Shown: positions 1 through 9,079 of the stretch, in pieces | How positions within the stretch are numbered: position 1 is the stretch's first letter | How the letters are laid out: each line of letters starts with the position of its first letter | Origin: Dinoroseobacter sp049801095 | Lineage (GTDB): Bacteria > Pseudomonadota > Alphaproteobacteria > Rhodobacterales > Rhodobacteraceae | Assembly: GCF_049801095.1 (NCBI RefSeq) | Contig: NZ_JBNAGH010000015.1 | Location: 1-64,000, forward strand | Length of the DNA: 64,000 nt | Direction: 5' to 3' | The notes under the pieces: generated by a model | The model's input: only the letters and a program-made list of their open reading frames with translations | The model's database searches: none | What the model was told of the DNA's origin: nothing | Translations under genes and position numbers: made by a program

Positions 1-176
1 CGTGATCGCGCGGAAGACCGACGCGCGAGGGCGTTCGGGCTGTGCGGGGGCCGATGGGGGTGTCGCTCTTGCGTTTGGAACGCGCCCCCCGGTATCGCCC
101 CCTGTAATCGGAATTATGTGAATTTAGCGCCCCCAGGGAGCCGTCATGCGGCGCTCTCAGGGTCGCAATCTGGGCC
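1..176. other. Left edge, no gene recognised
   Basis: The first 176 bases lie downstream of galE, which reads leftward. I see no convincing start, stop or hairpin that would define a gene. The stretch around 100-130 is locally AT-richer and could be a promoter for something beyond the left edge, but nothing in the window tests that. Confidence 0.4.
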
Positions 177-1196
177 TCAATAGGCGTTGCCCCGCGCCCG
201 GGCCTGAACCCAGGCCCAGCTGGAGGCGCACATGGCCTCCACATCCCGCCTGGCTTCAAAGCCCAGCACCTCGCGCGCCTTGTCCACCTGGGCGCAATAG
301 ACCGGCACGTCTCCGGGGCGGCGGTCGACGATCTCATAGGGCAGATCCCGGCCACAGGCCTTGGAATAGGCGGCGATCATGTCCAGCACGGAATGCCCCG
401 CACCGGTGCCCAGATTGACCAGATGGCTCTGCCCGGTGCTCAGCAGCGCCTGCAGGGAGAGCACATGCCCCTCGGCGAGATCCTCCACATGGATGTAGTC
501 CCGCAACCCGGTCCCGTCCGGGGTCGGGTAGTCATTGCCAAAGACCTGCAGGACGGGGCGCTGCCCCATGGCGACCTGGGCGATGTAGGGGATCAGATTG
601 TTGGGAATATCCGACGGGTCCTCGCCGATCAGGGTCGAGCTATGGGCGCCTGCGGGGTTGAAATAGCGCAGGATGCCAAAGGCCCATTTCGGGTCGGATT
701 TGGCCAGGGCATCGAGCACAAGCTCGCCGGTGATCTTGCTCAGCCCATAGGGGTTGATGTGCCGATGCGGGGCGGTTTCCGGGGTCGGGGTCTCATCGGG
801 AACGCCGTAGACCGTGGCGGAGGAGGAAAAGACCAGGCGATGCACCCCGGCTGCGTCCATCTCCTGAAGGAGCCCGACCAGCCCGGAACAGTTCGTCTCG
901 AAATACTCCAGCGGCTTCACCACGCTCTCGCCCACCGCCTTGCGCGCGGCGAAATGGACGACCGCATCGATCTGGGTTTCGGCGAAAAGGCGGGCCAGCA
1001 GCGGCCGGTCCAGAACCGAGCCCTTATAGACCTGCACCGGGCCACCGGTGATCAGTTCGAGCCGGTCGGGCACATCCTCGGCCGCATTGGAGAAGTTGTC
1101 GAGGATCACCACCTCATAGCCCGCCGCCTTCAGGGCGACATAGGTATGGGACCCGATATAACCCGCGCCACCGGTCAGCAGGATCGTCTCAGTCAT
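177..1196 (-). CDS. galE: UDP-glucose 4-epimerase
   Basis: Interconverts UDP-glucose and UDP-galactose in the cytoplasm, supplying galactose for polysaccharide assembly. It is an extended short-chain dehydrogenase of 339 residues, the usual GalE length. The NAD-binding GGAGYIGS lies at residues 9-16, the SSSATVYG strand at 124-131 and the catalytic YxxxK pair at Y150/K154. I chose the ATG at 1196 because the protein then begins four residues before the first beta strand. A TTG at 1262 would add 22 unlike residues and overlap the upstream gene. The gap to the upstream pyruvyl transferase is 62 bp, so the two are probably cotranscribed. Function is clear by family; the link to this polysaccharide is inferred from context. 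Confidence 0.93.
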   Translation of the reverse strand: MTETILLTGGAGYIGSHTYVALKAAGYEVVILDNFSNAAEDVPDRLELITGGPVQVYKGSVLDRPLLARLFAETQIDAVVHFAARKAVGESVVKPLEYFETNCSGLVGLLQEMDAAGVHRLVFSSSATVYGVPDETPTPETAPHRHINPYGLSKITGELVLDALAKSDPKWAFGILRYFNPAGAHSSTLIGEDPSDIPNNLIPYIAQVAMGQRPVLQVFGNDYPTPDGTGLRDYIHVEDLAEGHVLSLQALLSTGQSHLVNLGTGAGHSVLDMIAAYSKACGRDLPYEIVDRRPGDVPVYCAQVDKAREVLGFEARRDVEAMCASSWAWVQARARGNAY

Positions 1197-1258
1197 GGGC
1201 GGCCTTTGCGCTGTGAACACGGGGGGTGGCGATGTTCTGACCGGCAGGTTGGGGCCTG

Positions 1259-2398
1259 TCAATGGCGCGGCCCGGGCGGTGGGCTCAGGCGGTGCGGCAC
1301 CGCGTTCTGGTCCAGAAAGGCCACAAAACGCGCCCTGTAGGCCCGCTGTCGGCGGTTGAACGCCGCCGGGTCGATCCGGCTCAGCAGGTCCCGGGGATCC
1401 AGCGCGCCTTCGGCCAGGACCGGGTCGGCCTCCAGGGCGGGAATGGCGGCTTCCCGGGCCATCTCGGCGGTGCGGCTGTCATGGGTCAGAAGCAGCGCGG
1501 GCCGACCCGCCAGAAGGGCGGCAATCACCCCGTGGAGCCGCGTGCCGATCACCAGATCCCGGGTCCCGGCCCAGGCGATCCAATCCTCGGCCCGGCCAAA
1601 CATCCGGACATGGGTGGCGGCCCAGGCGGCGAGCCGGGCCGGATCCGGGATCTCCAGCGCCTGGGACAGCAGAGGCCAGGCCGGATCATCCGGGGGCAAA
1701 TCCCCCCGCGCCACCCGCATCAGGGGCAGCTCGGTCTGGGCCGTATAATGCGCCCCGAGCCGCACCGCCTCGCGCAGCATGAACCGGCCCCGCCTATGGC
1801 GCGGCGTGTCCCGCGCGGGCAGCCGATCCCCCGGCAGATCGCCATTCAGCCCCAGCCGCAGGGGGCGGTCCGGATCCTCCGGCGCGCGGAGGGCAATCTC
1901 GGCCGGGCGATCCAGATGGTAGAGCAGCGAGGGGCAGCCGGTCACGGTCACATTGTGAATGCCGTAATGGGCCAGCACCTCGGCGCTGAACGTGCCCCGC
2001 ACGGAGATCGAGGCGCTGCGCTCGGAGACGACCTTGAGAAAGCGCAGGCTCCCCTTGGGCAGTTCCGGGATCTGGTCGCCTTGCGCCTGGGCCCCGAGCC
2101 CGAGCACCACGGTGGGCTTGTCCATCTCCTCGATCAGGGCCGCCATTTCGCCCAGATCCCGGGCCGGTTGCAGCCAATTGGCCGCCGCCAGCACCACCCC
2201 GTCGCAGGCCTCGGCGATCTCGCTCAGATCCGTGATCTCGCGCGGGGCGCGCGCCAGCCCGCGCACCAGCCGCAGCACGGCGGCGGAGAAGATCAGATTG
2301 CCGGTATTCTGGCCGGTCTCGCTGAGAAACTGCGCCACCGGGCGGGTCTCATCGGCGCCGGGCAGCGGATAGATCGCCGAGATATAGGGGGTCTGCAC
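1259..2398 (-). CDS. Polysaccharide pyruvyl transferase family protein
   Basis: Probable transferase moving enolpyruvate from PEP to a hexose to form a pyruvate ketal on a surface polysaccharide. The 379-residue protein has the features of the PS_pyruv_trans/CsaB family: an N-terminal half with GLGAQAQGD and a hydrophobic strand before it, then TGCPSLLYH near the middle. A C-terminal GT-B-like half contains DLVIGTRLHGVIAALLAGRPALLL, where the conserved Arg-Leu-His-Gly sits. The start is a GTG at 2398. It lies upstream of galE on the same strand. A second family member is at 20625-21878. The exact sugar acceptor cannot be read from sequence. Confidence 0.8.
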   Translation of the reverse strand: MQTPYISAIYPLPGADETRPVAQFLSETGQNTGNLIFSAAVLRLVRGLARAPREITDLSEIAEACDGVVLAAANWLQPARDLGEMAALIEEMDKPTVVLGLGAQAQGDQIPELPKGSLRFLKVVSERSASISVRGTFSAEVLAHYGIHNVTVTGCPSLLYHLDRPAEIALRAPEDPDRPLRLGLNGDLPGDRLPARDTPRHRRGRFMLREAVRLGAHYTAQTELPLMRVARGDLPPDDPAWPLLSQALEIPDPARLAAWAATHVRMFGRAEDWIAWAGTRDLVIGTRLHGVIAALLAGRPALLLTHDSRTAEMAREAAIPALEADPVLAEGALDPRDLLSRIDPAAFNRRQRAYRARFVAFLDQNAVPHRLSPPPGPRH

Positions 2399-2561
2399 CG
2401 CGCGTTTGCCTTTTGAAGAGCCTTATTCAGAGCCTGAACCAGACCCGTTTCCCCTGTCTAGCGCTGATCTGGCCCAGTGGGGAGGTCCGTGGGGAGATCT
2501 CTGGGGGAGGTGTTCGGGAAAGCCCCCTACCCCTGCCCCTGCATCCGGCCCGCAGCGCGGC

Positions 2562-3407
2562 TCAGGGCGTCAGCCCGGCCGGGTCCGGGATCCGCGCGGC
2601 CGGAATGCCCAGGCTGCGCAACCCGTCCCCGGTGCTGGCCACAGCCGACAGCACCCCGAGGATCACCGGGCCGCTCTCTGTCAGGGCCAGAAGCGGCGCA
2701 CCGCTATCGCCCTGCATGGCCGGGCATGGGGTGTCGAGGACCCTGCCCTCCGCCCGCATCTGCCCGGGTCCGCAGCCCTCGGCCAGGGACAGTACATGGG
2801 GCCGCAGCCCGGCATAGCCCGCAAGGGCATCGGGATCCGCCCTTTCCCCGGTCATGTCTCGGGCCCCATCTCGGGCCAGGGGCAGGATCCCGGCCTCCGC
2901 CCCCAGGGGCGTGTCGAGCAACAGAAGCGCCCAATCCTCGGCAATCCCACCGCGGAAATCCCGGCTTGTCGGATCCTGCACCGGGTCGAGCACATAGCGG
3001 CGCACCCCGGCCACCCCGATCCCCGTGCCCCGCTGGTAGCCCGCGACAAAGCGCAGGCTCTGGGCCGGGATCCAGGCCTTGCGCGCATAGTTGTAAAGGC
3101 AATGGGCCGCGGTCAGCACCACCGCCTCGGCCACCAGTGTGCCCGTGCAATGGCTGCGGATCTGCAGGCTCGCGAAATTCACCCGCCCGATGGCCCGCCA
3201 GGGCGGGACCTGCGCATCGAGGATCTTGCGCGCCCGGATCGCGGCACAGCCCGCCTCCCCCTGCCGTCCGGCGCCGCAGATCCCCCTGAGCTCCGGGCGA
3301 TGGATCTGCGTGTGCAGCCCTCCGGCATCGGGCCGGTTCTGAGCCGGATCCTGCGCCTGAGCGAAGCTGGCCATACAGCAGAAAATCAGAGCAAGCCCGC
3401 GCCCCAT
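2562..3407 (-). CDS. Secreted trypsin-like serine protease
   Basis: Predicted chymotrypsin-fold (S1) protease exported to the periplasm or outside. With the ATG at 3407 the protein is 281 residues and starts with a clear signal peptide (MGRGLALIFCCMASFAQA, cleavage before Q19). That ATG has a good ribosome site (GGAAGGA, five bases upstream); the ATG at 3422 is weaker. The catalytic triad is visible as TAAHC (H102), the Asp in AEDWALLLLD (D158) and GDSGAP (S235), with several cysteines able to form disulfides. It is followed after 163 bp by the pyruvyl transferase gene and is divergent from the RTX gene. A role in processing surface or secreted proteins is possible but is inference from position only. 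Confidence 0.85.
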   Translation of the reverse strand: MGRGLALIFCCMASFAQAQDPAQNRPDAGGLHTQIHRPELRGICGAGRQGEAGCAAIRARKILDAQVPPWRAIGRVNFASLQIRSHCTGTLVAEAVVLTAAHCLYNYARKAWIPAQSLRFVAGYQRGTGIGVAGVRRYVLDPVQDPTSRDFRGGIAEDWALLLLDTPLGAEAGILPLARDGARDMTGERADPDALAGYAGLRPHVLSLAEGCGPGQMRAEGRVLDTPCPAMQGDSGAPLLALTESGPVILGVLSAVASTGDGLRSLGIPAARIPDPAGLTP

Positions 3408-3660
3408 GATGATCCTTCCCATCGGTCTCTGCCCCAAGGCTAACCCCTCCATCGGGGCTGTCCAGCGCTGCGGGGGCCGGGCTGCCTGCCTGGCTGGGGC
3501 CCCTGTTGCACGGAGCGCCAGCCCCGTCTGACCCCGAGAGGATGAGGCGGATAAAATTCGCCCCAAACGCCAACCTTTTGCCCCGAGCCTCCCCCGCGCG
3601 CGACCCGAGGCGCTGCGAACCTGTGCGCAGACGCAGCGCAGATTGTCCAAGGGGGCCAAA

Positions 3661-6600
3661 GTGGCGCAAACTATCCATATCACGACGCTGACCGATCCGG
3701 TCGCAGTGGATCAGACCGCTGCGACTGTCACGGATCTTCAGATCGGACAGACCGCCAGCGGCACCCAGCTTTATGCCACCAGCCCGGCGGGTGGCACCGT
3801 GACCGCCTATGCCCTCTCCGAGACCGGCACGGCGACCTATGCGGGCCAGCAGGATCTGACCACGCCGCCCGCCCTGGACGGGTCCGCGCCGGTGGATGCT
3901 CTGCTGACCTTCGGGGGACAAAGCTATCGCGTGGTGCTCGATCTCGAGAGTGACGGGGTCCTTCTCTACAGTCTGAACCCCACGGGAGGCTCCGCTCTTG
4001 TGGATACACTCGGGGCCGAGGATGGGCTGGGGATCTCTGTTCCCACCCAGCTTGAGGTGCTGGATGTCGATGGCCGGGCCTATGCGATTGTCGGCAGCGC
4101 GGGCTCGTCTTCCCTGAGCGTGATCGAGATCACCCCGGGTGGAGAACTCATCCCCCGGGATCACATCATCGACGATCTGGACACCCGGTTTTCGCAGGTG
4201 ACCAGCCTCGAGACGATCCAGGCCGATGGCCGCAGCTATGTGATCGCGGGCGGGGCCGATGACGGGATCTCGCTTTTCGAGCTGCTGCCGGGCGGGCGGC
4301 TCTTTCATCTGGAAACGCTGGCAGACACTCAGGATGTGTCTCTCGCCAATGTCGTGACCCTGGCCGTCAATGCGACCTCCGACGCGCTGCAGATCTTCGC
4401 GGGATCGGAGCTGGAACCGGGCGTGACCCAGATCGTCGTCCCGTTCGGCCCGACCGGCTCGGTTCTGGTGGCCTGGGACAATGGCGGGACCCTGTCGGGC
4501 ACATCCGGTGAGGATTTGCTCATTGGCGGGGCTGGCAATGACATCCTGCTGGGCCAGGCGGGCGCGGATCTGCTGCTGGATGGGGACGGGGTGGATGAAT
4601 TGCGGGGCGGGGCCGGCCCCGATCTGTTCCTGCTCAGCGCCGATGGCATGGAAGACCATATCCTCGATTTCGACATTCTGGAGGATGGGCTCGATCTGTC
4701 TGCTTGGACGATGCTGCGCAGTATCGAGCAACTCACCATCACCGCGACCAGCGATGGCGCCCGCCTGAGCTTTGGCGATGAGGTGCTCTACCTGCATAAC
4801 CCGGATAACACGCCCTATGATCCGACCCTGTTGGGCGCGCTGGATGTGCTCAATCTCAGCCGGGTGCATCTGACGATGTTCGAGGGGCTGACCTCCAACC
4901 CCGTGCAGATCCTCTTTGAGGGCTCCAATGTCGCCGACACGATCCACGGCAACGAATATGACAATGTCCTGCGCGGCTATAATGGCGATGACCTGTTGCT
5001 CGGCGGGGTCGGAGCGGACCGCCTCGAAGGGGGCGCGGGCACGGACCGGGCCGCCTATTGGACCGCAAGCGCCGGTCTCCTGGCGGATCTGCAGTTTTCC
5101 CATGCCAATACCGGCGAGGCTGCGGGCGATACCTATGTCAGCATCGAGCACCTGCAGGGCACCAATTACCAGGATGATCTGCGGGGTGACGGGGCCGCGA
5201 ATACGATCTGGGGCAATGATGGGAACGACACGCTCCACGGGCGCGGCGGCAATGACCGGCTGGTCGGGGCCGATGGCGATGACACGCTCTTGGGCGGGGC
5301 CGGGGCCGACCGGCTCGAAGGGGGCGCAGGCACGGACCGCGCCGCCTATTGGACGTCCGGAGCGGGCCTTCTGGTGGATCTGCAATTTGCCCAGTTCAAT
5401 ACGGGCGAAGCCGCGGGCGACACCTATAGCAGCATCGAGGTCCTGATCGGCAGCAAGTACCGGGACGATCTGCGCGGCAATAACGGGGCCAATACCCTGC
5501 TGGGCAATGATGGGGATGACAGCCTCCAGGGGCGCGGTGGCGATGATGAGCTGATCGGCGGAGCGGGCAATGACCTGCTGCAGGGGGGCGCGGGCAAGGA
5601 CCATCTCGATGGCGGCGCGGGCACGGACCGGGCGGCTTACTATAGCGCCAATGCCGCGATCCTCGCGGATCTGGAATTTGCCCATGTGAATACGGGCGAT
5701 GCAGCGGGCGACACCTATGCCAGCATCGAGGATCTGCAGGGCAGCAAGTACCGGGACGACCTGCGCGGCAACGGGGCGGCGAACACGCTCTGGGGCGGTG
5801 CGGGAGACGATGTGCTCCACGGGCGCGGCGGCAATGACCGGCTGGTGGGGGACGCTGGCAATGACGTGCTGCTCGGTGGGACGGGCGCGGACCAGCTCGA
5901 AGGGGGCGCAGGCACGGACCGGGCCGCCTATTGGAAAGCCAATAGCGGCGTGCTCGCGGATCTGCAGTTTTCCGGCGCGAATACGGGCGAGGCCGCAGGC
6001 GACACCTATGCCAGTATCGAAGACCTGCAGGGCAGCCAGTTCCGAGACGACCTGCGTGGCAATAATGGTGTGAACACGCTCTGGGGCGGCGCGGGAGACG
6101 ATACGCTCCACGGGCGCGGCGGCAATGACCGGCTGGTGGGGGACGCAGGCGATGACATTCTGCTCGGCGGCGCCGGGAGCGACCAGTTGATCGGGGGCGC
6201 GGGCACCGATCGCGCTGCCTATTGGAAAGCCGGCTCCGGCGTGCTGGCAGATCTGCAGTTTTCTGGCTCGAACACGGGCGAGGCCGCGGGCGACACCTAT
6301 GCCAGCATCGAGGATTTGCAGGGCGGCCAATACCGGGACGATTTGCGTGGCAATAATGGTGTGAACACGCTTTTAGGCGGCGCGGGTGACGATGTGCTCC
6401 ACGGGCGGGGTGGCAATGACCGGCTGGTGGGGGAAGAGGGCGACGACATTCTGCTCGGCGGCGCCGGGGGTGACCAGTTGGTCGGGGGCGCAGGGACAGA
6501 CCGGGCGGCCTATTGGAAAGCGAACAGCGGCGTGCTCGCAGATCTGCAATTCGCGCATCTCAACACCGGTGAGGCTGCAGGCGACAGCTATGACAGTGTC

Positions 6601-7026
6601 GAGGATCTGCAGGGCACGCAGTTCGAGGACCGGGTGCGCGGAGATAGCGGCAATAACAGCCTCTGGGCCGGTGATGGCAACGACACCCTCCATGGGCGCG
6701 ACGGCGATGACCATCTCTTCGGTCAGAACGGGCGTGATTATATGGTCGGCGGGGTGGGCAATGACCGGCTCAGTGGCGGCGCCGGAGCAGATACCTTCGT
6801 CTTCGAGACTGGCCATGACGTGATCGAGGATCTCACCATTGGTGAGGATCGGTTGCGCTTGGCCCCGGACCTGCTGGGCGGTGGTCCGGTCACTGCCGAA
6901 ACCCTGGCCCCCTTTGCCGAGGCGCAGGCCGAGGGGCTCCTGCTCGACTTTGGCGCGACAGGCAGCGTTTTGCTGATCGGGGTTACGGATGTGTCACTTC
7001 TGAGCACGGCCATCGATCTGGTATAG
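3661..7026 (+). CDS. Large RTX (hemolysin-type calcium-binding) repeat protein
   Basis: Predicted extracellular, calcium-binding protein of 1121 residues, probably exported by a type I secretion system because it has no signal peptide. Residues 1-270 look like a beta-propeller-type domain common in roseobacter RTX proteins. Nonapeptide repeats (GGxGxDxLxG type) begin near residue 280. Residues 460-1041 are six tandem 97-residue units, each an AAYW/ADLxF/NTGEAAGDTY segment followed by RTX nonapeptides. The last 80 residues (DTFVFETGHDVIEDLTIGED onward) resemble a type I secretion signal. I chose the GTG at 3661, preceded by AAGGGGG, over a TTG at 3643. Likely an adhesin or biofilm matrix protein; no lytic or enzyme domain is visible. 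Type I transporter genes are not in this window. Confidence 0.85.
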   Translation: MAQTIHITTLTDPVAVDQTAATVTDLQIGQTASGTQLYATSPAGGTVTAYALSETGTATYAGQQDLTTPPALDGSAPVDALLTFGGQSYRVVLDLESDGVLLYSLNPTGGSALVDTLGAEDGLGISVPTQLEVLDVDGRAYAIVGSAGSSSLSVIEITPGGELIPRDHIIDDLDTRFSQVTSLETIQADGRSYVIAGGADDGISLFELLPGGRLFHLETLADTQDVSLANVVTLAVNATSDALQIFAGSELEPGVTQIVVPFGPTGSVLVAWDNGGTLSGTSGEDLLIGGAGNDILLGQAGADLLLDGDGVDELRGGAGPDLFLLSADGMEDHILDFDILEDGLDLSAWTMLRSIEQLTITATSDGARLSFGDEVLYLHNPDNTPYDPTLLGALDVLNLSRVHLTMFEGLTSNPVQILFEGSNVADTIHGNEYDNVLRGYNGDDLLLGGVGADRLEGGAGTDRAAYWTASAGLLADLQFSHANTGEAAGDTYVSIEHLQGTNYQDDLRGDGAANTIWGNDGNDTLHGRGGNDRLVGADGDDTLLGGAGADRLEGGAGTDRAAYWTSGAGLLVDLQFAQFNTGEAAGDTYSSIEVLIGSKYRDDLRGNNGANTLLGNDGDDSLQGRGGDDELIGGAGNDLLQGGAGKDHLDGGAGTDRAAYYSANAAILADLEFAHVNTGDAAGDTYASIEDLQGSKYRDDLRGNGAANTLWGGAGDDVLHGRGGNDRLVGDAGNDVLLGGTGADQLEGGAGTDRAAYWKANSGVLADLQFSGANTGEAAGDTYASIEDLQGSQFRDDLRGNNGVNTLWGGAGDDTLHGRGGNDRLVGDAGDDILLGGAGSDQLIGGAGTDRAAYWKAGSGVLADLQFSGSNTGEAAGDTYASIEDLQGGQYRDDLRGNNGVNTLLGGAGDDVLHGRGGNDRLVGEEGDDILLGGAGGDQLVGGAGTDRAAYWKANSGVLADLQFAHLNTGEAAGDSYDSVEDLQGTQFEDRVRGDSGNNSLWAGDGNDTLHGRDGDDHLFGQNGRDYMVGGVGNDRLSGGAGADTFVFETGHDVIEDLTIGEDRLRLAPDLLGGGPVTAETLAPFAEAQAEGLLLDFGATGSVLLIGVTDVSLLSTAIDLV
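5038..6783 (+). repeat. Six tandem 291-bp coding repeats in the RTX gene
   Basis: Six units of exactly 291 bp start at 5038, 5329, 5620, 5911, 6202 and 6493. Each begins with the codons for GTDRAAY and ends in GGA. Units 3 to 5 are most alike; unit 6 diverges in its second half (RVRGDSGNNSLWAGDGND). High DNA similarity with preserved frame suggests expansion by recombination, so copy number may vary between strains and short-read assemblies may collapse it. Confidence 0.95.
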
Positions 7027-7115
7027 GTCCCACCGGGGATGGCGATTGCGCGCGACGGCATGTTTCGGTAAGCCCGGCAAAGAGCTGATCCTCCGCACAT
7101 GGTTCTTTCGCGCTT

Positions 7116-7979
7116 ATGAAAAAACAACTTTTCGATTCCTCTGAATTTGATCAGGCGCGCTTTGATCGACTGCTCCGCAACAAGCCAGCTGCAGACAAGA
7201 CATACGCCATCTATTTTACCGCGCGGTCGGGCAGTTCCTGGCTGACGGATATCGCCAAGCAAACGGGCCGGCTGAGCGATCCCGGCGAGTGCTTCAATCC
7301 CAGCTTTGTGCCGCGCATGTCCAAGGCGCTGAACGCGTCCAACATGGATCAGTATATCGAGGTGCTGCGCCGCCGCCGGAACACCCATGGCGTCTTCGGC
7401 TTCGAGGCGACCTTCTATCAGATCCGGGTCACCTTTGGATCCGTTGCAGCCTTCATGGAGTATTTTCGGAGCGCGCCGTGTTTCTGGCTGATCCGTCAGG
7501 ACATCGTCCAGCAGGCCGTGTCGCTCTACAAGATGGATGTCACCCAGGTGACCCATAAGGCCCATTCGGATTCCGAAAGCCGGGCGGCGGCCGAGGCGAA
7601 ATTTGTCTATGACCGCGAGAAGATCAATTACTGGGTCCGCCATCTTCTGAACAAGGAGATCGGCACCGAGGCGATGTTCAAGGAATATGGCCTCACCCCC
7701 CTGCGCCTGAGCTATGAGGTGATCACCGCCATGAGCGCCCATGAGGTCGTCAACGTGATCGCCCATCATATCGGCGAGCCGGCAATCCCGGTCGGGGATC
7801 TGTCCACCGAACATGGCAAGCTCGGCACCAGCCGGAACGTGGAATTCGCCACCCGCTTCCGCGAGGAAGAGGCTGAGTGGATGAAAGAGGTCAAGGACAC
7901 CCGCGCACCCTGGCTGCGTCAGGTCAACCGCAAGCCGAAGACGGGCCTGCTGCCGGACGGATCCTCCGTCTCAAGTTGA
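7116..7979 (+). CDS. Stf0-type sulfotransferase
   Basis: Predicted PAPS-dependent sulfotransferase of 287 residues. The phosphosulfate-binding loop is YFTARSGSSWLTDIA near residues 31-45, the Stf0/NodH-like form of the motif. A conserved aromatic- and charge-rich middle follows (FWLIRQDIVQQAVSLYKMD, then YDREKINYWVRHLL). Stf0 proteins sulfate sugars such as trehalose or Nod-factor glycans, so the acceptor here is probably a sugar of the surface polysaccharide. The start ATG at 7116 lies 90 bp after the RTX stop. It is convergent with the next sulfotransferase-like gene. The acceptor is unknown. Confidence 0.8.
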   Translation: MKKQLFDSSEFDQARFDRLLRNKPAADKTYAIYFTARSGSSWLTDIAKQTGRLSDPGECFNPSFVPRMSKALNASNMDQYIEVLRRRRNTHGVFGFEATFYQIRVTFGSVAAFMEYFRSAPCFWLIRQDIVQQAVSLYKMDVTQVTHKAHSDSESRAAAEAKFVYDREKINYWVRHLLNKEIGTEAMFKEYGLTPLRLSYEVITAMSAHEVVNVIAHHIGEPAIPVGDLSTEHGKLGTSRNVEFATRFREEEAEWMKEVKDTRAPWLRQVNRKPKTGLLPDGSSVSS

Positions 7980-8075
7980 CAGGTGCTTGTACGGTTCTGA
8001 GCGGATCTGTCCTGGGCTCCGAAATCGCATCTATGCCTGTCCTTCTGACCAAAGCCTCAAAATGCAGAGGGTGAT

Positions 8076-8978
8076 CTAGGAGACGGCCTCTTCCTTCGGC
8101 ATCGGATCGTAGAATAGTCGGCCATCCGCACGTCCAAGATAGGTGCGTGCGATCTCTGCGTATTCCGGCATGTGGTCTTCGACAATCTGTTGGGCCTGTT
8201 CCTGTGACAGCAACAGGCCCTTACTCTTGGGACTCTCATGGGACAAAATGACATTCGAGAGCTTTTTGCGCAGTCCCGCATCCATACTGAGGCCACGCAG
8301 CGTATCGATCAGATAAACTTGGCTATGTGAAAGCGAAGCATTCACCGCCCCGTGCTTCTGCGGATGGGTGGTGAGCATGTCTGCGGCGCCAATCAGGCGC
8401 AACGCATCACTGACGACATCTGTCACCTGGCTACGCTCATTCACCCGGACCTTCATGGCATCGCGCCCGAAAACCTCTGCCCAGCTGTTCAGCAGATACA
8501 GAAAGTAGAAATAGGACCGCTTGCGCTTCTTGTGATGCGCGATGAAGTTCTCGATGCCAGGCTCCCAGGCCGGTGTGACGACAGTCTTGACCGCCTGAGA
8601 GTAAAGCGATGACGTCCAGTAATCATGGCGCCGTAGGTAGACCAGAACCTCGACCTCATGACCTTCGAAGAACGCCCCCACGGCCTTGATGTCTTTCTGG
8701 CGGACAAAGAACTCCGAACTGATGAAAACATGACGCGGTTTCGCCTTGGCGATCTCCGCATCCAATGAGGCGCGCAACTGCGGAAGCTTGGCAGGATCTT
8801 TCTCAAAGGCGCGGGTGATACCGATATGAATACCACGCCCATCGGTTCCTTTGCCAAGGCCTGTTTCCGGATAGAGAATACCATGTCTTTTGAGTAAGGC
8901 TGACCGGTTCTGCATGCAGTAGGCTTGCAAAGCGCTCGACCCAACCTTGTTCATTCCAATATGCAAGGTGATCTGCAT
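8076..8978 (-). CDS. Sulfotransferase-like P-loop protein
   Basis: A 300-residue protein opening with MQITLHIGMNKVGSSALQAY, which matches the PAPS 5'-phosphosulfate loop of bacterial sulfotransferases (HxGxxKxGSSxLQ). A later VLVYLRRHDYWTSSLYSQA resembles the 3'-phosphate-binding Arg/Ser segment. I chose the ATG at 8978 because it has GGAGAG just upstream; a start 21 bases earlier only adds an unlikely extension. It follows kpsT by 101 bp on the same strand, so it may end the kpsE-kpsT transcript. Its GC content is visibly lower than in the flanking genes, a possible sign of recent transfer. Sulfotransferase activity is inferred from the motifs, not certain. Confidence 0.65.
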   Translation of the reverse strand: MQITLHIGMNKVGSSALQAYCMQNRSALLKRHGILYPETGLGKGTDGRGIHIGITRAFEKDPAKLPQLRASLDAEIAKAKPRHVFISSEFFVRQKDIKAVGAFFEGHEVEVLVYLRRHDYWTSSLYSQAVKTVVTPAWEPGIENFIAHHKKRKRSYFYFLYLLNSWAEVFGRDAMKVRVNERSQVTDVVSDALRLIGAADMLTTHPQKHGAVNASLSHSQVYLIDTLRGLSMDAGLRKKLSNVILSHESPKSKGLLLSQEQAQQIVEDHMPEYAEIARTYLGRADGRLFYDPMPKEEAVS

Positions 8979-9079
8979 GCTACTCTCCAAGGCTCGCACC
9001 GTCGGTGCGGAAACAGCTCCTCCGGTGGCCAGCTTTACTGGCGGCCCAAAGCCTGTTCAACTCCAATCCACCGCGTGGC

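Noticed and set aside
2704..6330. Very long open frame (1208 codons) on the minus strand opposite the RTX gene
   Set aside because: It is the antisense of the regular 291-bp repeats and runs into the protease gene in another frame. Its product is a repetitive echo of the plus-strand codons with no recognisable domain.
5038..6783. CRISPR-like or satellite array
   Set aside because: The 291-bp units are in frame and code for RTX repeats with no unique spacers.
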